Part shown: one piece after another, positions 28,856 through 37,467 of the stretch | How the letters are laid out: every line of letters starts with the position of its first letter | How positions within the stretch are numbered: position 1 is the first letter of the stretch | Assembly: GCA_031363085.1 (NCBI GenBank) | Contig: JANLTU010000196.1 | Span: 62,001 to 126,000, forward strand | DNA: 64,000 nt | Reading direction: 5' to 3' | Source: UBA6921 sp031363085 | Lineage (GTDB): Bacteria; Pseudomonadota; Gammaproteobacteria; SG8-11 | Notes under the pieces: generated by a model | Told to the model about the DNA's origin: nothing | The model's input: only the letters and a program-made list of their open reading frames with translations | The model's database searches: none | Translations under genes and position numbers: made by a program

Positions 28856-29458
28856 TTAACAGTGGGCCCGATGATTTTTCGCCAGATATTGCTGGTGATA
28901 ATCTTCCGCGAAATAAAACTCCGGCGCGTCGATGATCTCGGTGGTAATTGCTGCGCGGCCCTGCGCCGCGAGATTTTTCTGCTGATGATCACGCGACGCC
29001 AGTGCGATGGTTTGTTGCGCGGCGCTATAGGCATAGATCCCGGAGCGGTATTGCGTACCCACATCAGGGCCCTGCTGCATCCCCTGCGTGGGATCGTGCG
29101 CTCCCCAGAATAACGCGAGCAGTTGCTCGAAGCTGACCTGGGCGGGATCGTATACCACGCGCACGACTTCGTTATGGCCGGTCATGCCGCTGCACACTTC
29201 TTCGTAACTGGGATTACGCGTGTAGCCACCGGCATAACCCGCTGCGGTGACGTAAACACCCGGCATCAACCAGAATTTGCGTTCCACACCCCAAAAACAC
29301 CCCATGCCAAACAACACTATTTCCAGGCCGGCTGGAAACGGGCCGGCCATCGGGCGCTGATTAACAAAGTGCTGTGCAGATACAGGCATTTTTTGCTCCC
29401 GGCCCGGCAGCGCTGCTTCACGAGTGGGCATGCGGGTTTTCTTTTCGCGCCAGAGCAT
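28856..29458 (-). CDS. msrA: Peptide-methionine (S)-S-oxide reductase MsrA
   Basis: Repairs methionine-S-sulfoxide in proteins, using a catalytic cysteine and thioredoxin. The active site is FGMGCFWGVE. Family blocks VYVTAAGYAGGYT, PSYEEVCSGMTGHNEVV, FWGAHDPTQG and QYRSGIYAY are intact, and the C-terminal YHQQYL with a final cysteine (HRAHC) supports a resolving role. Total length 200, normal for the E. coli-like form with an N-terminal extension. An inner ATG (MPVSAQHF) may be the true start, as the first 23 residues look poorly conserved. Confidence 0.96.
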   Translation of the reverse strand: MLWREKKTRMPTREAALPGREQKMPVSAQHFVNQRPMAGPFPAGLEIVLFGMGCFWGVERKFWLMPGVYVTAAGYAGGYTRNPSYEEVCSGMTGHNEVVRVVYDPAQVSFEQLLALFWGAHDPTQGMQQGPDVGTQYRSGIYAYSAAQQTIALASRDHQQKNLAAQGRAAITTEIIDAPEFYFAEDYHQQYLAKNHRAHC

Positions 29459-29538
29459 GGGGGTCTCCTAAGATTAAGTGGGTCGCAACTCTAACTACTT
29501 GTACTTGGTCGCAAATGGTGTGCTGGCCTTACAGCACT

Positions 29539-29919
29539 TCAGGGCACGCGTTGCCAGTTTTCTTCGTGGCCCGTCGCCGCACGCAGCGACAAGGCTTGAT
29601 CGGTCAGTTCAAGAATTGCGTCGCTGGAACTGTAACCTGCTGCAAGGCTGGCGACGCTGGATTCAATGATTAACAAATTCAGGTACCCGCGCTTGAAGCG
29701 CCACGAGCCTGTGTATTTGCCGTCCGGTGTTGCATTGCCGGCAAAATCGACGTGCTGCAAACTGCCGCTGAGGCTGCCGTCGGCGCGCAGGTCAAGATGA
29801 TTCAGGCGACTGCCGTCATTGCTTTCCCACGCACCAACCAGTTGTTGCTCAGGCCCGCCGCACGCCGCTAGCACAACGCCACACAACGCCATGGTGGCGA
29901 CGTGGCGTAACAGCCTCAC
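29539..29919 (-). CDS. Small lipoprotein of the TrpD2/Rieske operon
   Basis: A 126-residue predicted lipoprotein. The GTG at 29919 overlaps the stop of the TrpD2 gene and gives RLLRHVATMALCGVVLAAC, a signal peptide with a clean lipobox LAAC. The body (GAWESNDGSRLNHLDL, GKYTGSWRFKRGYL) looks like a small beta-barrel of lipocalin or META-like type. Function unknown. The ORF stays open upstream to 30027, but that part lies inside the TrpD2 gene in a different frame and is not expected to be translated. Confidence 0.7.
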   Translation of the reverse strand: MRLLRHVATMALCGVVLAACGGPEQQLVGAWESNDGSRLNHLDLRADGSLSGSLQHVDFAGNATPDGKYTGSWRFKRGYLNLLIIESSVASLAAGYSSSDAILELTDQALSLRAATGHEENWQRVP

Positions 29920-31034
29920 ACGCCACCGGCACGCAGCCGCGCCAGCGCGGCGCCCGTGTCGAGAACCGCACGCACCACATCCGCCGCCGCTGCCAGGGTT
30001 GCAAAGCGACCCACGTGCTGCAAGCACAGCGCGCCAGACAGAATTAAACTGTCACGCACCGGCCCCGCCGTACCTTCCAGCGCGGCAATTCCTGCGTGCG
30101 CCGCCGCGCGCGCCATCGCGTCGATGTCCACGGCGATGGCAATATCGTCGCCCGGACGCGCCGCCTGCGGCAGGTCCGCCGGCAGCGGTACACCCCGCGT
30201 GGTTTGCACAATCCCTAAGGTTTCGGGATTGATTTCGAAATCCTGTTCTTCACCTTTGTCGTGATACGCATACGCCTTACCGACTTGGCGCAGCGAAGGA
30301 ATAATGCCGCCTTCCACGCCACGCACCAGCAGCGCCGAGTCGAAACCCGCATGTCGGGCCAGCAACGCGTAAATACGCGGATAAGGTTTGTGCACATAGC
30401 CGGTGACGAGATGCGTTTTGCGTCGGCCTTGGATGGGACGCAACGCGATTTCCAAGGTTGTCAATACCGGCCGCTTCACGACCAGCGTGCGCAATCCGGT
30501 GAGCGCATGCAGCGCCGGGCAAAATGCATTTTGATCCAAAGATGCCCAGCCAATGTGCGGATCGCTCAGGCGCTGTGCCGCCTGTTGCACCGTCAAATCC
30601 ACCGCCACGCCCGCCGCGCTCAACACACGCCGGTGCGTGCAGCCGTATTTCGGCCCCATGCTGGCGACGCCTTGCGTAATCGCGGGCACGCCGCAGGCCG
30701 CCAGCACCGCCGGCAAAAACGGCGCCGCCGGCAAGGTGCGGTTGTAACCGTCGTAGGGGTCGGCGATGTCAACCACCTCGTCGACATCGGCGGTGACGCT
30801 TTCGGTTACGGCCAGCAAGGCATCCAACACACCACGCATTTCGTCGTCGGTTTCGCGCTTCATGCGCAGCGCGATCAGGAAAATTGCCGCCTGCACCGGA
30901 TGCGCGCTGCCATCGAGAATTGCGCGCATGCCGCCGGCCGCTTCCTCGCGCGTGATGTCCTTGCTGAGCTCCGGGCCGGTGGCGATGCGTTGGATGATCG
31001 AACGCATTAACACTTGCGGGTCGGTGTTGTTCAC
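29916..31034 (-). CDS. TrpD2/YbiB-like glycosyl transferase family 3 protein
   Basis: A 372-residue homologue of anthranilate phosphoribosyltransferase (TrpD). The helical N-domain is followed by the nucleotide-binding core (DPYDGYNRTLPAAPFLPAVL, GPKYGCTHRRVLSAAGV, KTHLVTGYVHKPYPRIYALL, DSALLVRGVEGGIIPSL). The PRPP-binding GTGGD of true TrpD is replaced by DPYDGYNRT, which places it in the TrpD2/YbiB group; E. coli YbiB binds nucleic acid and does not act as TrpD. There is no trp operon nearby. It overlaps the Rieske gene upstream by four bases and the small lipoprotein downstream. Confidence 0.85.
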   Translation of the reverse strand: MNNTDPQVLMRSIIQRIATGPELSKDITREEAAGGMRAILDGSAHPVQAAIFLIALRMKRETDDEMRGVLDALLAVTESVTADVDEVVDIADPYDGYNRTLPAAPFLPAVLAACGVPAITQGVASMGPKYGCTHRRVLSAAGVAVDLTVQQAAQRLSDPHIGWASLDQNAFCPALHALTGLRTLVVKRPVLTTLEIALRPIQGRRKTHLVTGYVHKPYPRIYALLARHAGFDSALLVRGVEGGIIPSLRQVGKAYAYHDKGEEQDFEINPETLGIVQTTRGVPLPADLPQAARPGDDIAIAVDIDAMARAAAHAGIAALEGTAGPVRDSLILSGALCLQHVGRFATLAAAADVVRAVLDTGAALARLRAGGV

Positions 31035-31354
31035 GAGTTCACTCCTAAATCTACATAAATGTCTTGCCCGTCCACCTTCACCGGATAAATCCGCAAAGGC
31101 ACGTCGGCCGGTTCGTCCAACACTGCGCCGCTGCGTAAATCAAAACGACTGCCGTGTAACGGGCATTTCAGCAGCTCGCCCTTCAACGAGCCCAGGCACA
31201 ACGACGCCTCTTCGTGGGTGCACATTTCGTCGGCGGCGTAAATGGTGCCGGCGACATTTGCCAGCAACACACGCCGCTCCTGCGCCGACACACACTTCAT
31301 CGTGCCGGGCGCAATGTCGCGCAGTGCCGCAACCTTGATGTAAGCCTCAGACAT
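31031..31354 (-). CDS. Rieske [2Fe–2S] ferredoxin-type protein
   Basis: A 107-residue soluble Rieske protein. The cluster ligands are in CTHEEASLC (Cys, His) and CPLHGSRFDL (Cys, His), the arrangement of dioxygenase-type Rieske ferredoxins, and length matches them (about 105). No dioxygenase is encoded nearby; instead the gene overlaps trpD2 by four bases, so it may supply electrons to an unidentified partner of that operon. Confidence 0.92.
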   Translation of the reverse strand: MSEAYIKVAALRDIAPGTMKCVSAQERRVLLANVAGTIYAADEMCTHEEASLCLGSLKGELLKCPLHGSRFDLRSGAVLDEPADVPLRIYPVKVDGQDIYVDLGVNS

Positions 31355-31434
31355 AACGTTCCTTTACCGGAAAATTCAGAGCCTATGGTAGCCGACGGCC
31401 GCCGTGCGCAACACCTACTCTTTCGGGCAGGGCG

Positions 31435-32256
31435 TCAGACTGAAAAATCCATTTCTTTGTCAGTGAAAGGACAACAAAAACGCAACTGCACCGCGTTCAA
31501 TTGCAGGCCGGCCGGACTCTTGTTGCCGCTGCCGTATTTGGGGTCGCCGATCACCGGGTGGCCCAGGCCCTGCAGATGACGGCGAATCTGGTGCAATCGG
31601 CCGGTGTCGATGACGACGTTCAAGATCGATGTGTCTGCGCCTGCGTCATAACCTTCCACGGTATATTCGGTGCGCGCGGTTTTTCCATCCAGCGGCGTGT
31701 CGATCACCCCCGATGCCGCCGTGAGCTGGCCGCGCACCTGCACCCAGTAACGTTTATAAATTGCGTTGTTTTGAAATAGCGCCGACAAGCGCGCGGCGGC
31801 GTTCGGGCTGTGCGCCACCAGCATCAGGCCGGAGGCTTCGCGGTCCAGACGGTGCACCAAAAACACCGGGCGTGACATTTTAAAATACAATTCGGCCTGC
31901 CGCAGCAACGCACAGTGGTCGCCTTCCATGGTCCCTTGCGCCAGCACCCCGCTGGGCTTGAACCAGACACTGTAGTGGTGCTCGTCGGCCACCAAGACAC
32001 TGGCGCTGACCTGCTTGGCGAGCACTTCCTCGTTGTAGTGCAGTTCGAGTTTTTCGCCGGCGTTCAAGGTTGCCGTGGCGCGCCGCAGACGCTGCATCGG
32101 TCCGCTGGACGGCACCCGCCACACCGCACCTTTATTCATAGCGTCCTTGATTTTCCCTTTCGAAAAACCCGAGCGTGTCGCCAACAGCTCGCAGGCGCTG
32201 GCGGTTTCAGCAGTCGCTACCGTGTGGCTAATAATGCGTGTTGCACTCATCGTCAT
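31435..32256 (-). CDS. RluA-family RNA pseudouridine synthase
   Basis: A 273-residue pseudouridine synthase. An S4-like N-terminal RNA-binding segment (about 25–75) precedes the catalytic domain with VHRLDREASGL, where the Asp is the nucleophile, and the C-terminal RLHQIRRHLQGLGHPVIGDPKYG motif. Whether it modifies tRNA or 23S rRNA is not clear. The stop of the DUF488 gene upstream overlaps its start. Confidence 0.9.
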   Translation of the reverse strand: MTMSATRIISHTVATAETASACELLATRSGFSKGKIKDAMNKGAVWRVPSSGPMQRLRRATATLNAGEKLELHYNEEVLAKQVSASVLVADEHHYSVWFKPSGVLAQGTMEGDHCALLRQAELYFKMSRPVFLVHRLDREASGLMLVAHSPNAAARLSALFQNNAIYKRYWVQVRGQLTAASGVIDTPLDGKTARTEYTVEGYDAGADTSILNVVIDTGRLHQIRRHLQGLGHPVIGDPKYGSGNKSPAGLQLNAVQLRFCCPFTDKEMDFSV

Positions 32257-32807
32257 TGCAGATCCAGTCGCTTCGTGAGGTGTCTATCGTAAATCAATAT
32301 CATGGATTCACGCCGTGCCTCGACACTCAAGACGTGCTCACGCCGCCGTTGCGCGTCAAGCAGATGAATCACCCGCACGCCACGCAACACCAATGCATCG
32401 GCGATCAAACGCCGGTGACAGTTTTCCGGCAACTGCTCAGCGCAGAGGATTGCGGTCGGTGCGCGCCGCGCAAGATTCAATAATTGCGCAACACCGCGCT
32501 CGAATTCCGGCGTGCCCATGTGATCCGCAAAACCTCGCGAGGCGGCATCCGGCAGCGCCACATGCGGCGAATCGGCTTGCGCCTGACGCTGCCCGCCCAG
32601 TGCGCGCCCGGCCCAATGGTACGTCACCTGCGCCGCGTTCAATGCAGCACGTAGCGCGTCTTGACTAAAATGCGGATAACGCGATGAATGCGCAACGGCC
32701 CGCACGTCGACCACGCAGGTCACTTGTGCGGCGGTGATGATTTCCAGAAAAACCTCGGCGCTGTGACGACTATGGCCAACGGTGAACAGGGTGTCTATGC
32801 CACTCAT
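32253..32807 (-). CDS. DUF488 domain protein
   Basis: A protein of about 184 residues with the DUF488 hallmarks: TVGHSRHSAEVF at the N-terminus, VVDVRAVAHSSRYPHFSQ, and CAEQLPENCHRRLIAD near the C-terminus. The family's function is unknown; the clustered Cys–His in the last motif suggests a ligand or metal site. The ATG at 32807 (MSGIDTLFTVGHS) is preferred to 32858 because family members start shortly before GHS. It overlaps the pseudouridine synthase by four bases. Confidence 0.85.
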   Translation of the reverse strand: MSGIDTLFTVGHSRHSAEVFLEIITAAQVTCVVDVRAVAHSSRYPHFSQDALRAALNAAQVTYHWAGRALGGQRQAQADSPHVALPDAASRGFADHMGTPEFERGVAQLLNLARRAPTAILCAEQLPENCHRRLIADALVLRGVRVIHLLDAQRRREHVLSVEARRESMILIYDRHLTKRLDLQ

Positions 32808-33017
32808 GGTGTTTTCAACAGACTCGATTTCTGCATAGTTTTTTTGAAGCTCGGGCAAGCGAATACAGACGGCTGGCGAGCAGCATAGCGATTATCCCAC
32901 TGCATCGACAACACATATGGGCGTGGCCAAAGCGCCCTTCAACTCAGGCTCAAGATTCCCTGCTGCCTACCGTAAACACCGTCAAGCGTTGTTGATCGTT
33001 CATTCCAGGAGCCCCCC

Positions 33018-33863
33018 ATGCACAGCCGATTTCTACTCGTCGCATTCGCAAGCCTCGTTGCCTTGCTCGCCTTGCCCGGCAATGCGGACAGCACCGCAGA
33101 CTCATCCAAGAACACTCTAGTGTTCGGCGTGGTGCCACAACAATCAGCCGAAAAGCTGGCACTGGTGTGGAATCCCTTCCTGGAATATCTCAGCGATAAA
33201 AGCGGACAGCGTATTATATTTGGCTCCGCGCCGGACATCGAAACATTCAATAAACAGGCCGCAAACGGTGATTTTGATCTGGTCTATATAGACCCGCTGG
33301 TTTACACCGCAGTCCACTACGCCGTGGGTTACCAAGTATTCGCCAAAGAAAAAGATACGCAACTAACTGGCATACTGGTGGTGCAGAAAAGCAGTCCCTA
33401 TCAAAAACTTGAAGACCTTATCGGAAAAACCATCGCCTTTCCCGGCCCGAATGCATTCGCGGCCACCCTGCTGCCGTTGGCAGAATTTAAAACCAAAGGG
33501 ATCAACATTGCGCCGGTTTATATCGGCTCGCACGAAGGCGTGTACAACGACGTTGCGCGCGGCCTGTATGTCGCCGGCGGCGGAGTGGCTAAAACATTGG
33601 CGCAAACCGACAGCATGGTGCGCAACGAACTACGCGTCTTGTGGACCAGTGACAACTACACCCCGCACCCGTTTGCCGCCCACCCGCGCGTCGACCCTGC
33701 CTTGGTTCAGCGCTTGGCAAAAATTATGTTTGAGCTTGATCAGGACGAACGCGGCAAAAAATTGTTAAAAGAACTGCGCTTTCACAGCTTTGTTTCCGCC
33801 CAAGACCAGGAATACGAAAAGCACCGATCCCTGCGTAAATCATATACAACTATGGGAGAGTAG
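33018..33863 (+). CDS. PhnD/SsuA-like periplasmic substrate-binding protein
   Basis: A 281-residue exported protein with signal peptide LLVAFASLVALLALPGNA. The fold is that of phosphate/phosphite/phosphonate-binding PhnD-like proteins: VFGVVPQQSAEKLALVWNPF, then a DFDLVYIDPLVY region and AFPGPNAFAATLLPLAEF. A transporter normally lies next to such genes; none is found here, so it may work as an orphan ligand-binding sensor or with a distant permease. The ligand cannot be told from the sequence. Confidence 0.82.
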   Translation: MHSRFLLVAFASLVALLALPGNADSTADSSKNTLVFGVVPQQSAEKLALVWNPFLEYLSDKSGQRIIFGSAPDIETFNKQAANGDFDLVYIDPLVYTAVHYAVGYQVFAKEKDTQLTGILVVQKSSPYQKLEDLIGKTIAFPGPNAFAATLLPLAEFKTKGINIAPVYIGSHEGVYNDVARGLYVAGGGVAKTLAQTDSMVRNELRVLWTSDNYTPHPFAAHPRVDPALVQRLAKIMFELDQDERGKKLLKELRFHSFVSAQDQEYEKHRSLRKSYTTMGE

Positions 33864-33870
33864 CAGTGCG

Positions 33871-33945
33871 AATCTCGGTGAGTTGATACCTCGCGCCGCC
33901 CTCGCAGAACCGGACTTGGGTGAGTTACACCATCCGGCTCCCAGC
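33871..33945 (-). mobile_element. Possible group II intron scrap
   Basis: On the minus strand this reads GGAGCCGGATGG, an inner GGTG–TAACT–CACC hairpin, then AAGTCCGGTTCTGCGAGGG. This nested stem with CCGGA/TCCGG arms is reminiscent of a conserved stretch near the maturase ORF in many bacterial group II introns. No maturase, domain V or boundaries are present, so it would be a fragment at most. The match is from memory of the motif only. Confidence 0.35.
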
Positions 33946-33997
33946 CTGAGTCATCCACAGTGGTTTGGGGTAGAGATTGTGTTGGATGCGCAGTGAA

Positions 33998-34034
33998 GCT
34001 TATTCGCGTCGGCGCTGGCTTTGCGCCGGGTCGT
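33998..34034. repeat. Single copy of the REP-like palindrome
   Basis: The core CGTCGGCGCTGGCTTTGCG, continuing CCGGGTCGTGG, repeats the 37-bp unit found three times at 15059–15169. Its stem is CGGCGC–TGGCTTT–GCGCCG: both arms differ from the first upstream unit yet still pair perfectly. Confidence 0.7.
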
Positions 34035-34058
34035 GGCATCCAGCCTGACAGGACTTGA

Positions 34059-34409
34059 CTAAATCGCTCCCACGTCACGCCGCGCCGCTGACTGCGAGAG
34101 CTGGGCGAGCGTGAGAATCTCATGCGCCGTTGAGGTGATCAGCACGGCGTACTCGTAACGCGCGGTGGGGAGGTCGCTCTCGATGAAGGCGAGCTGACCT
34201 TGATCCTCGTCCTTGCCGGTGATCAGCAGCTCGCCGCGAAGCTTTCTGCGCAACACCACCACGCGCCGGGCGCGACTCCAGCCGGACAACGTCAACGCGT
34301 CTTCTAAACCTTCCCAGCCTTGCCCGGCGTCTTCCCAGAGGTTAATGCAACAACGCAAGCCTGACCCAGTCCCAACACACCCACAGAGCGCGATGGCCCT
34401 GCCCCGCAA
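34059..34409 (-). pseudogene. IS1380-family transposase remnant
   Basis: A fragment of about 100 codons matching the central part of IS1380 transposases: WEDAGQGWEGLEDALTLSGW, SRARRVVVLRRKLRGELL, YEYAVLITSTAHEILTLAQL. The expected next block (YRDRADAENAFDELKN in intact elements) is lost and the frame runs into a stop after SAARRDVGAI. The N-terminal half and the DDE region upstream are missing too. It lies just downstream of a truncated RCC1-type gene on the same strand. Confidence 0.75.
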
Positions 34410-34433
34410 CCGGATCGCTTGTTCCCGATCCGG
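34410..34433. repeat. Perfect 8-bp inverted repeat at the end of the RCC1 gene
   Basis: CCGGATCG (34410–34417) and CGATCCGG (34426–34433) pair across an 8-base loop. It lies 24 bases past the stop of the RCC1-type gene and just upstream of the IS1380 remnant. No U-run follows, so it is a weak terminator candidate or a trace of an element end. Confidence 0.4.
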
Positions 34434-34457
34434 CGGAGGTCAGGGTCGGGCTCATGG

Positions 34458-36017
34458 TTACGGCAGACCGATCACCGGGACCGGGGTGGCAGAGCCGTTC
34501 GTAGTCCCATTCCCAAGCTGGCCGGAGCTGTTAACCCCCCAGCACTGGACCGTGCCGCTGTCGAGCAGGGCGCAGCTATGGCCGATGGAAGAATTACCGC
34601 CGGCTGCAACGGCAGTGGCGGTAGTGATGCCGCTCACCTGCACCGGGGTGGAGGAGGCGGTCGTGGTCCCATTCCCAAGCTGACCATAGCCGTTAGCCCC
34701 CCAGCACCAGACCGTGCCATTTTTTAGGGCGCAGGTATGGGCATCACCAGCCACCACGCTCGATCCGCCGGTGCCAATGCTCGGCGTGGCCGACACCTCG
34801 CTCGACTCCACGCTCTCGCCGCTGGCGTTCAGCGCGGTCACGACAAAATAGTACGTCGTGCCGTTGGTCAGCCCGGTATCGATGTAGGCACTGGTGACGC
34901 CGGTGTGCTTCATGCCACCCGTCAGGGTCGCGTAGTTGCTCTTGGTCACGCCGGCGACCGAGGCCATGTAGAGGTTATAACTGGTCGCGCCCGACACCGG
35001 ACTCCAGGAGATGGACACCAGCGTGTTGCCGGGAACGGCGCTAACGCCCGTGGGTGCGGATGGCGGCGACGCGGGGGGCGCGATGACCACTGTGAACGGC
35101 CTGCTCGCCGTCTTCACCGGTGCGGAACTGTCCTGCGCCTGGATCGTGAAGGTAAAGGTACCGGTTGTTGAGGGAGTGCCGCTGATTTGGCCGGTCGCAG
35201 CGTTGAGTATCAGTCCCGTCGGCAAGCTCCCTGTCAGCACGCTCCACGCATAGGGCGCGGTGCCGTTGGCGGCGGACAGACTTGCGGAGTAGGACGTGCC
35301 GACCACCCCGGACGGAAGCGAGAGTGTGCCAGTACTAAACGGGGGTGGCGTCGTCACGAGGATACTGAACGGTGTACTCGCGGTTTGTGCCGGTGCCGAG
35401 CTGTCCTGCACCTGGAACGTGCCGCTGAACGTACCCGCGGCCGTGGGTGTGCCGCTGATCTGGCCGGTCGTGCTGTCGAGTGTCAGACCCGTGGGCAGAG
35501 CGCCGGAGAAACTCCACGCGTAGGGTTTCGTTCCGTTGCTGGCGGCCAGCCGCGCGCTGTAGGGCGTGCCGACGACGCCGCGCGGAAGCGGCCGCGCGGT
35601 CATCTGCAGCAGGGCCGGCACGGTCTCGATGCAAGGCGACAGCGTGGCATCGGCGGTGTAGGGGCCGATGTTTGCAGTTTTCGTGACCGGCTTTTTATCA
35701 CGGTCTAAAAATGTCACGCTCAGTGTCGCCAGCGCATCGCGACGCACCGCAACGCCGAAGTTCCCTGCGGCGTCGGTGAATGTGGTGGCCGTGCCGGAAT
35801 AATTGATGCCCTCGGATTTCACCTGCGCGTTGACCACCGGCTGATTCGCGGTATCGTGCACACAGCCACTGACCACCACTGTGTTCAGTTTCTGATCGGC
35901 GTTCCAGTAACCGAAGCGGGCGACCGAGCCGACGTACGCCTGGTTGGGCGCGGTGCCTTCGAGTCTAGCGACGCCTTCTTCGGTCCAACGGCCGGTCGCT
36001 GCATTAAAGATCAACAT
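34458..36017 (-). pseudogene. Broken surface lipoprotein, C-terminal part (Ig/putative cadherin-like, FN3, two RCC1 repeats)
   Basis: Downstream part (519 codons) of a gene that begins at 36726. Order: a carboxypeptidase-regulatory-like segment (VVVSGCVHDTANQPVVNAQV), two putative-Ig repeats of the He_PIG type (YSARLAASNGTKPYAWSFSG, GLTLDSTTGQISGTP), an FN3 domain (SISWSPVSGATSYNLYM), and two RCC1 repeats (HTCALKNGTVWCWGANGYGQ, GQLGNGTT). RCC1 proteins need about seven blades to close, so two suggest the 3' end was lost, possibly with the IS1380 insertion downstream. It is separated from its N-terminal part by two frame changes within about 50 bases. Confidence 0.7.
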
Positions 36018-36726
36018 CGGATGCTCGCTGGCGGCGCGGCCGAGAGGGTGCCGACCGGAATGCGCACACCGGCCGTCTGTCCAGGGTATAGCGTGTGCCT
36101 TTGTCGTCGCGCACGTCGATCAGTAGCGCACCGAAACTTTCGATGGGCACCGGGGAACCCCCGCCAGCGAGCACCGCAGTGTAATCTCCCGGCATCACGC
36201 CGGTATCCAGCGCCGGATTGATCGGCGTCACGGCCACGTTCACGCTGGCCGCCACCGCGCCACCGGCCGCCGGTACCAGACCACCCGCCGGAATGCTGAC
36301 CTGCGCGCTGGAGTTGGGTACGGTCACGGTGCCGCCGACGGCGGCAAGGAGGGATTGCGTTACGCCGACGGGCAGCAGTTGCACGTCGAGTGCCGCCGTT
36401 TGCCCAACGGTCACGCGGGCAACTTGAAAGGTTTCGGCGAAGCCTGCGGTCTCCACAGAAATGACGACTCGCTCACCCAAGTCTGTGGTCAAGCTGTAGC
36501 TCCCGTCCGCCGCTGCGGTCACGACGGTCGCACCTGCGCGTATCGTAGCGCCGGACAGAGTCGCACCCGTCGCCGCCGACACGACCGTACCCGTAATCGT
36601 GCCCGTCAGCAGTTGCGGAAGCTCAGTGTTTTGCTGAGGGTCACCGCTTTTGCCGCCGCCACAGCCCGCCGTCAACAGTAAAGACACCAGCGCTACACTG
36701 AACCACCCAAGCCTTTTTATATTCAT
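36018..36726 (-). pseudogene. Broken surface lipoprotein, N-terminal part
   Basis: First 235 or so codons of the gene above. ATG at 36726 has GGGGGAAG about 7 bases upstream and yields MNIKRLGWFSVALVSLLLTA followed by GCGGG, a lipobox. A carboxypeptidase-regulatory-like domain follows (GTVVSAATGATLSGATIRAG, DGSYSLTTDLGERVV), then a segment of beta structure to DDKGTRYTLD. Beyond that the expected text QTAGVRIPVGTLSAA is in another frame (about 36040–36078) and ASEHPMLIFNAATGRW in a third, so two single-base lesions are needed. The open frame itself continues to 36004 with unrelated residues. Confidence 0.68.
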
Positions 36727-36833
36727 GATTGCACTTCCCCCTGTGAGCACCCCATAGGATTCGACGCTGATGTTCGAACAGCGCGAGCAAGCGGTCATTG
36801 AAGTCGAATGCGTGACGAAAAGTAATAATGAAA

Positions 36834-36886
36834 GGGGACAGATTTTTACAGTACGCACTTTTTCAATTGGAAATAAATCTGTCCCG
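36834..36886. repeat. Small palindromic element of the GGGGACAGATTT type
   Basis: GGGACAGATTT (36835–36845) and AAATCTGTCCC (36875–36885) form perfect 11-bp arms around a 29-base loop. Such palindromes are widely dispersed in gammaproteobacterial genomes and often go with REP-associated (IS200-like) tyrosine transposases, but no transposase is seen here. It lies in a 335-base stretch with no gene upstream of the broken lipoprotein. Confidence 0.6.
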
Positions 36887-37061
36887 TTTCTCCGTAAAGC
36901 AGACACGCACGGCGCTTGCTCGTAGGTCTACGAAATCACAAATCCAGGCACTTCAGAAATATCTTCTCGACTTTTTGAACACCAGCTTTTGGCCGCAAGC
37001 ACGCAGCCACACTGCACCCAAAGGTCGGTGCGCTATTTTGAGCATCGAAATCGAATCTATC

Positions 37062-37181
37062 CGCGCGTCCAGCGCGGTTTCGCTGTCGCCAACTTCGACG
37101 ATGAGGATATCGTGCGGTGCTAGATAATTGGGTGCGTCGCACAATCCGCAGCGCGAATTGTGGCCGTCCTTCCCGGTGCCG
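37062..37181 (-). pseudogene. Duplicated fragment of prmB
   Basis: About 120 bases closely match the 3' part of the intact prmB at 37664–37783, in the same orientation. The translated scrap keeps NYLAPHDILIVEVGDSETAL beside the parent's EYLAPHGILIVEVGDSEHAL. Flanking sequence does not match. It is a partial direct duplication with the toxin–antitoxin remnant lying between the two copies. Confidence 0.8.
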
Positions 37182-37199
37182 TGGCGAAGCGGCGGCAAC

Positions 37200-37445
37200 C
37201 TACTGACCAAATAAATCGGAGTGCGTACCGGTGCGCTCGAAGCACACGGCGTCACCATCGATGCGGTAAATCAACAACCCGTCGGGTTCGATATGTAGAT
37301 CGCGCTTTGGCTTCCACTTGCCTTTCAGCGGATGGTCACTTAGCTCGCGCGGTAGAGGATGGTCGGCCAATAGCAGGCCGATAACGCGGCGCAGTTTAGC
37401 CATGTTCTTGCCGCGCTTCTCAGCCCGCTTTACGTCGCGTTTAAA
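37200..37445 (-). pseudogene. YafQ-type (RelE superfamily) toxin, 5' end lost
   Basis: The frame open after a TAG at 37446–37448 encodes FKRDVKRAEKRGKNMAKLRR, then ELSDHPLKGKWK, DLHIEPDGLLIYRIDGD and FERTGTHSDLFGQ, the body of a YafQ ribosome-dependent mRNA interferase. The family usually has about 8–15 more residues before FKRD, and here that stretch ends in the TAG; only an internal ATG (37403, giving 67 residues) remains. The catalytic histidines of HIEPD and of GTHSD are kept. An antitoxin scrap lies directly upstream. Confidence 0.72.
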
Positions 37446-37467
37446 CTAGCCAGCTTGCCGAACGCAA

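Noticed and set aside
30261..31010. Plus-strand frame opposite the TrpD2 gene
   Set aside because: Antisense to a well-supported gene and rich in His/Arg/Gln shadow composition.
33782..34123. Minus-strand frame of about 113 codons over the intron-like scrap
   Set aside because: It runs through the REP-like copy and the end of the PhnD-like gene and has no start or family support.
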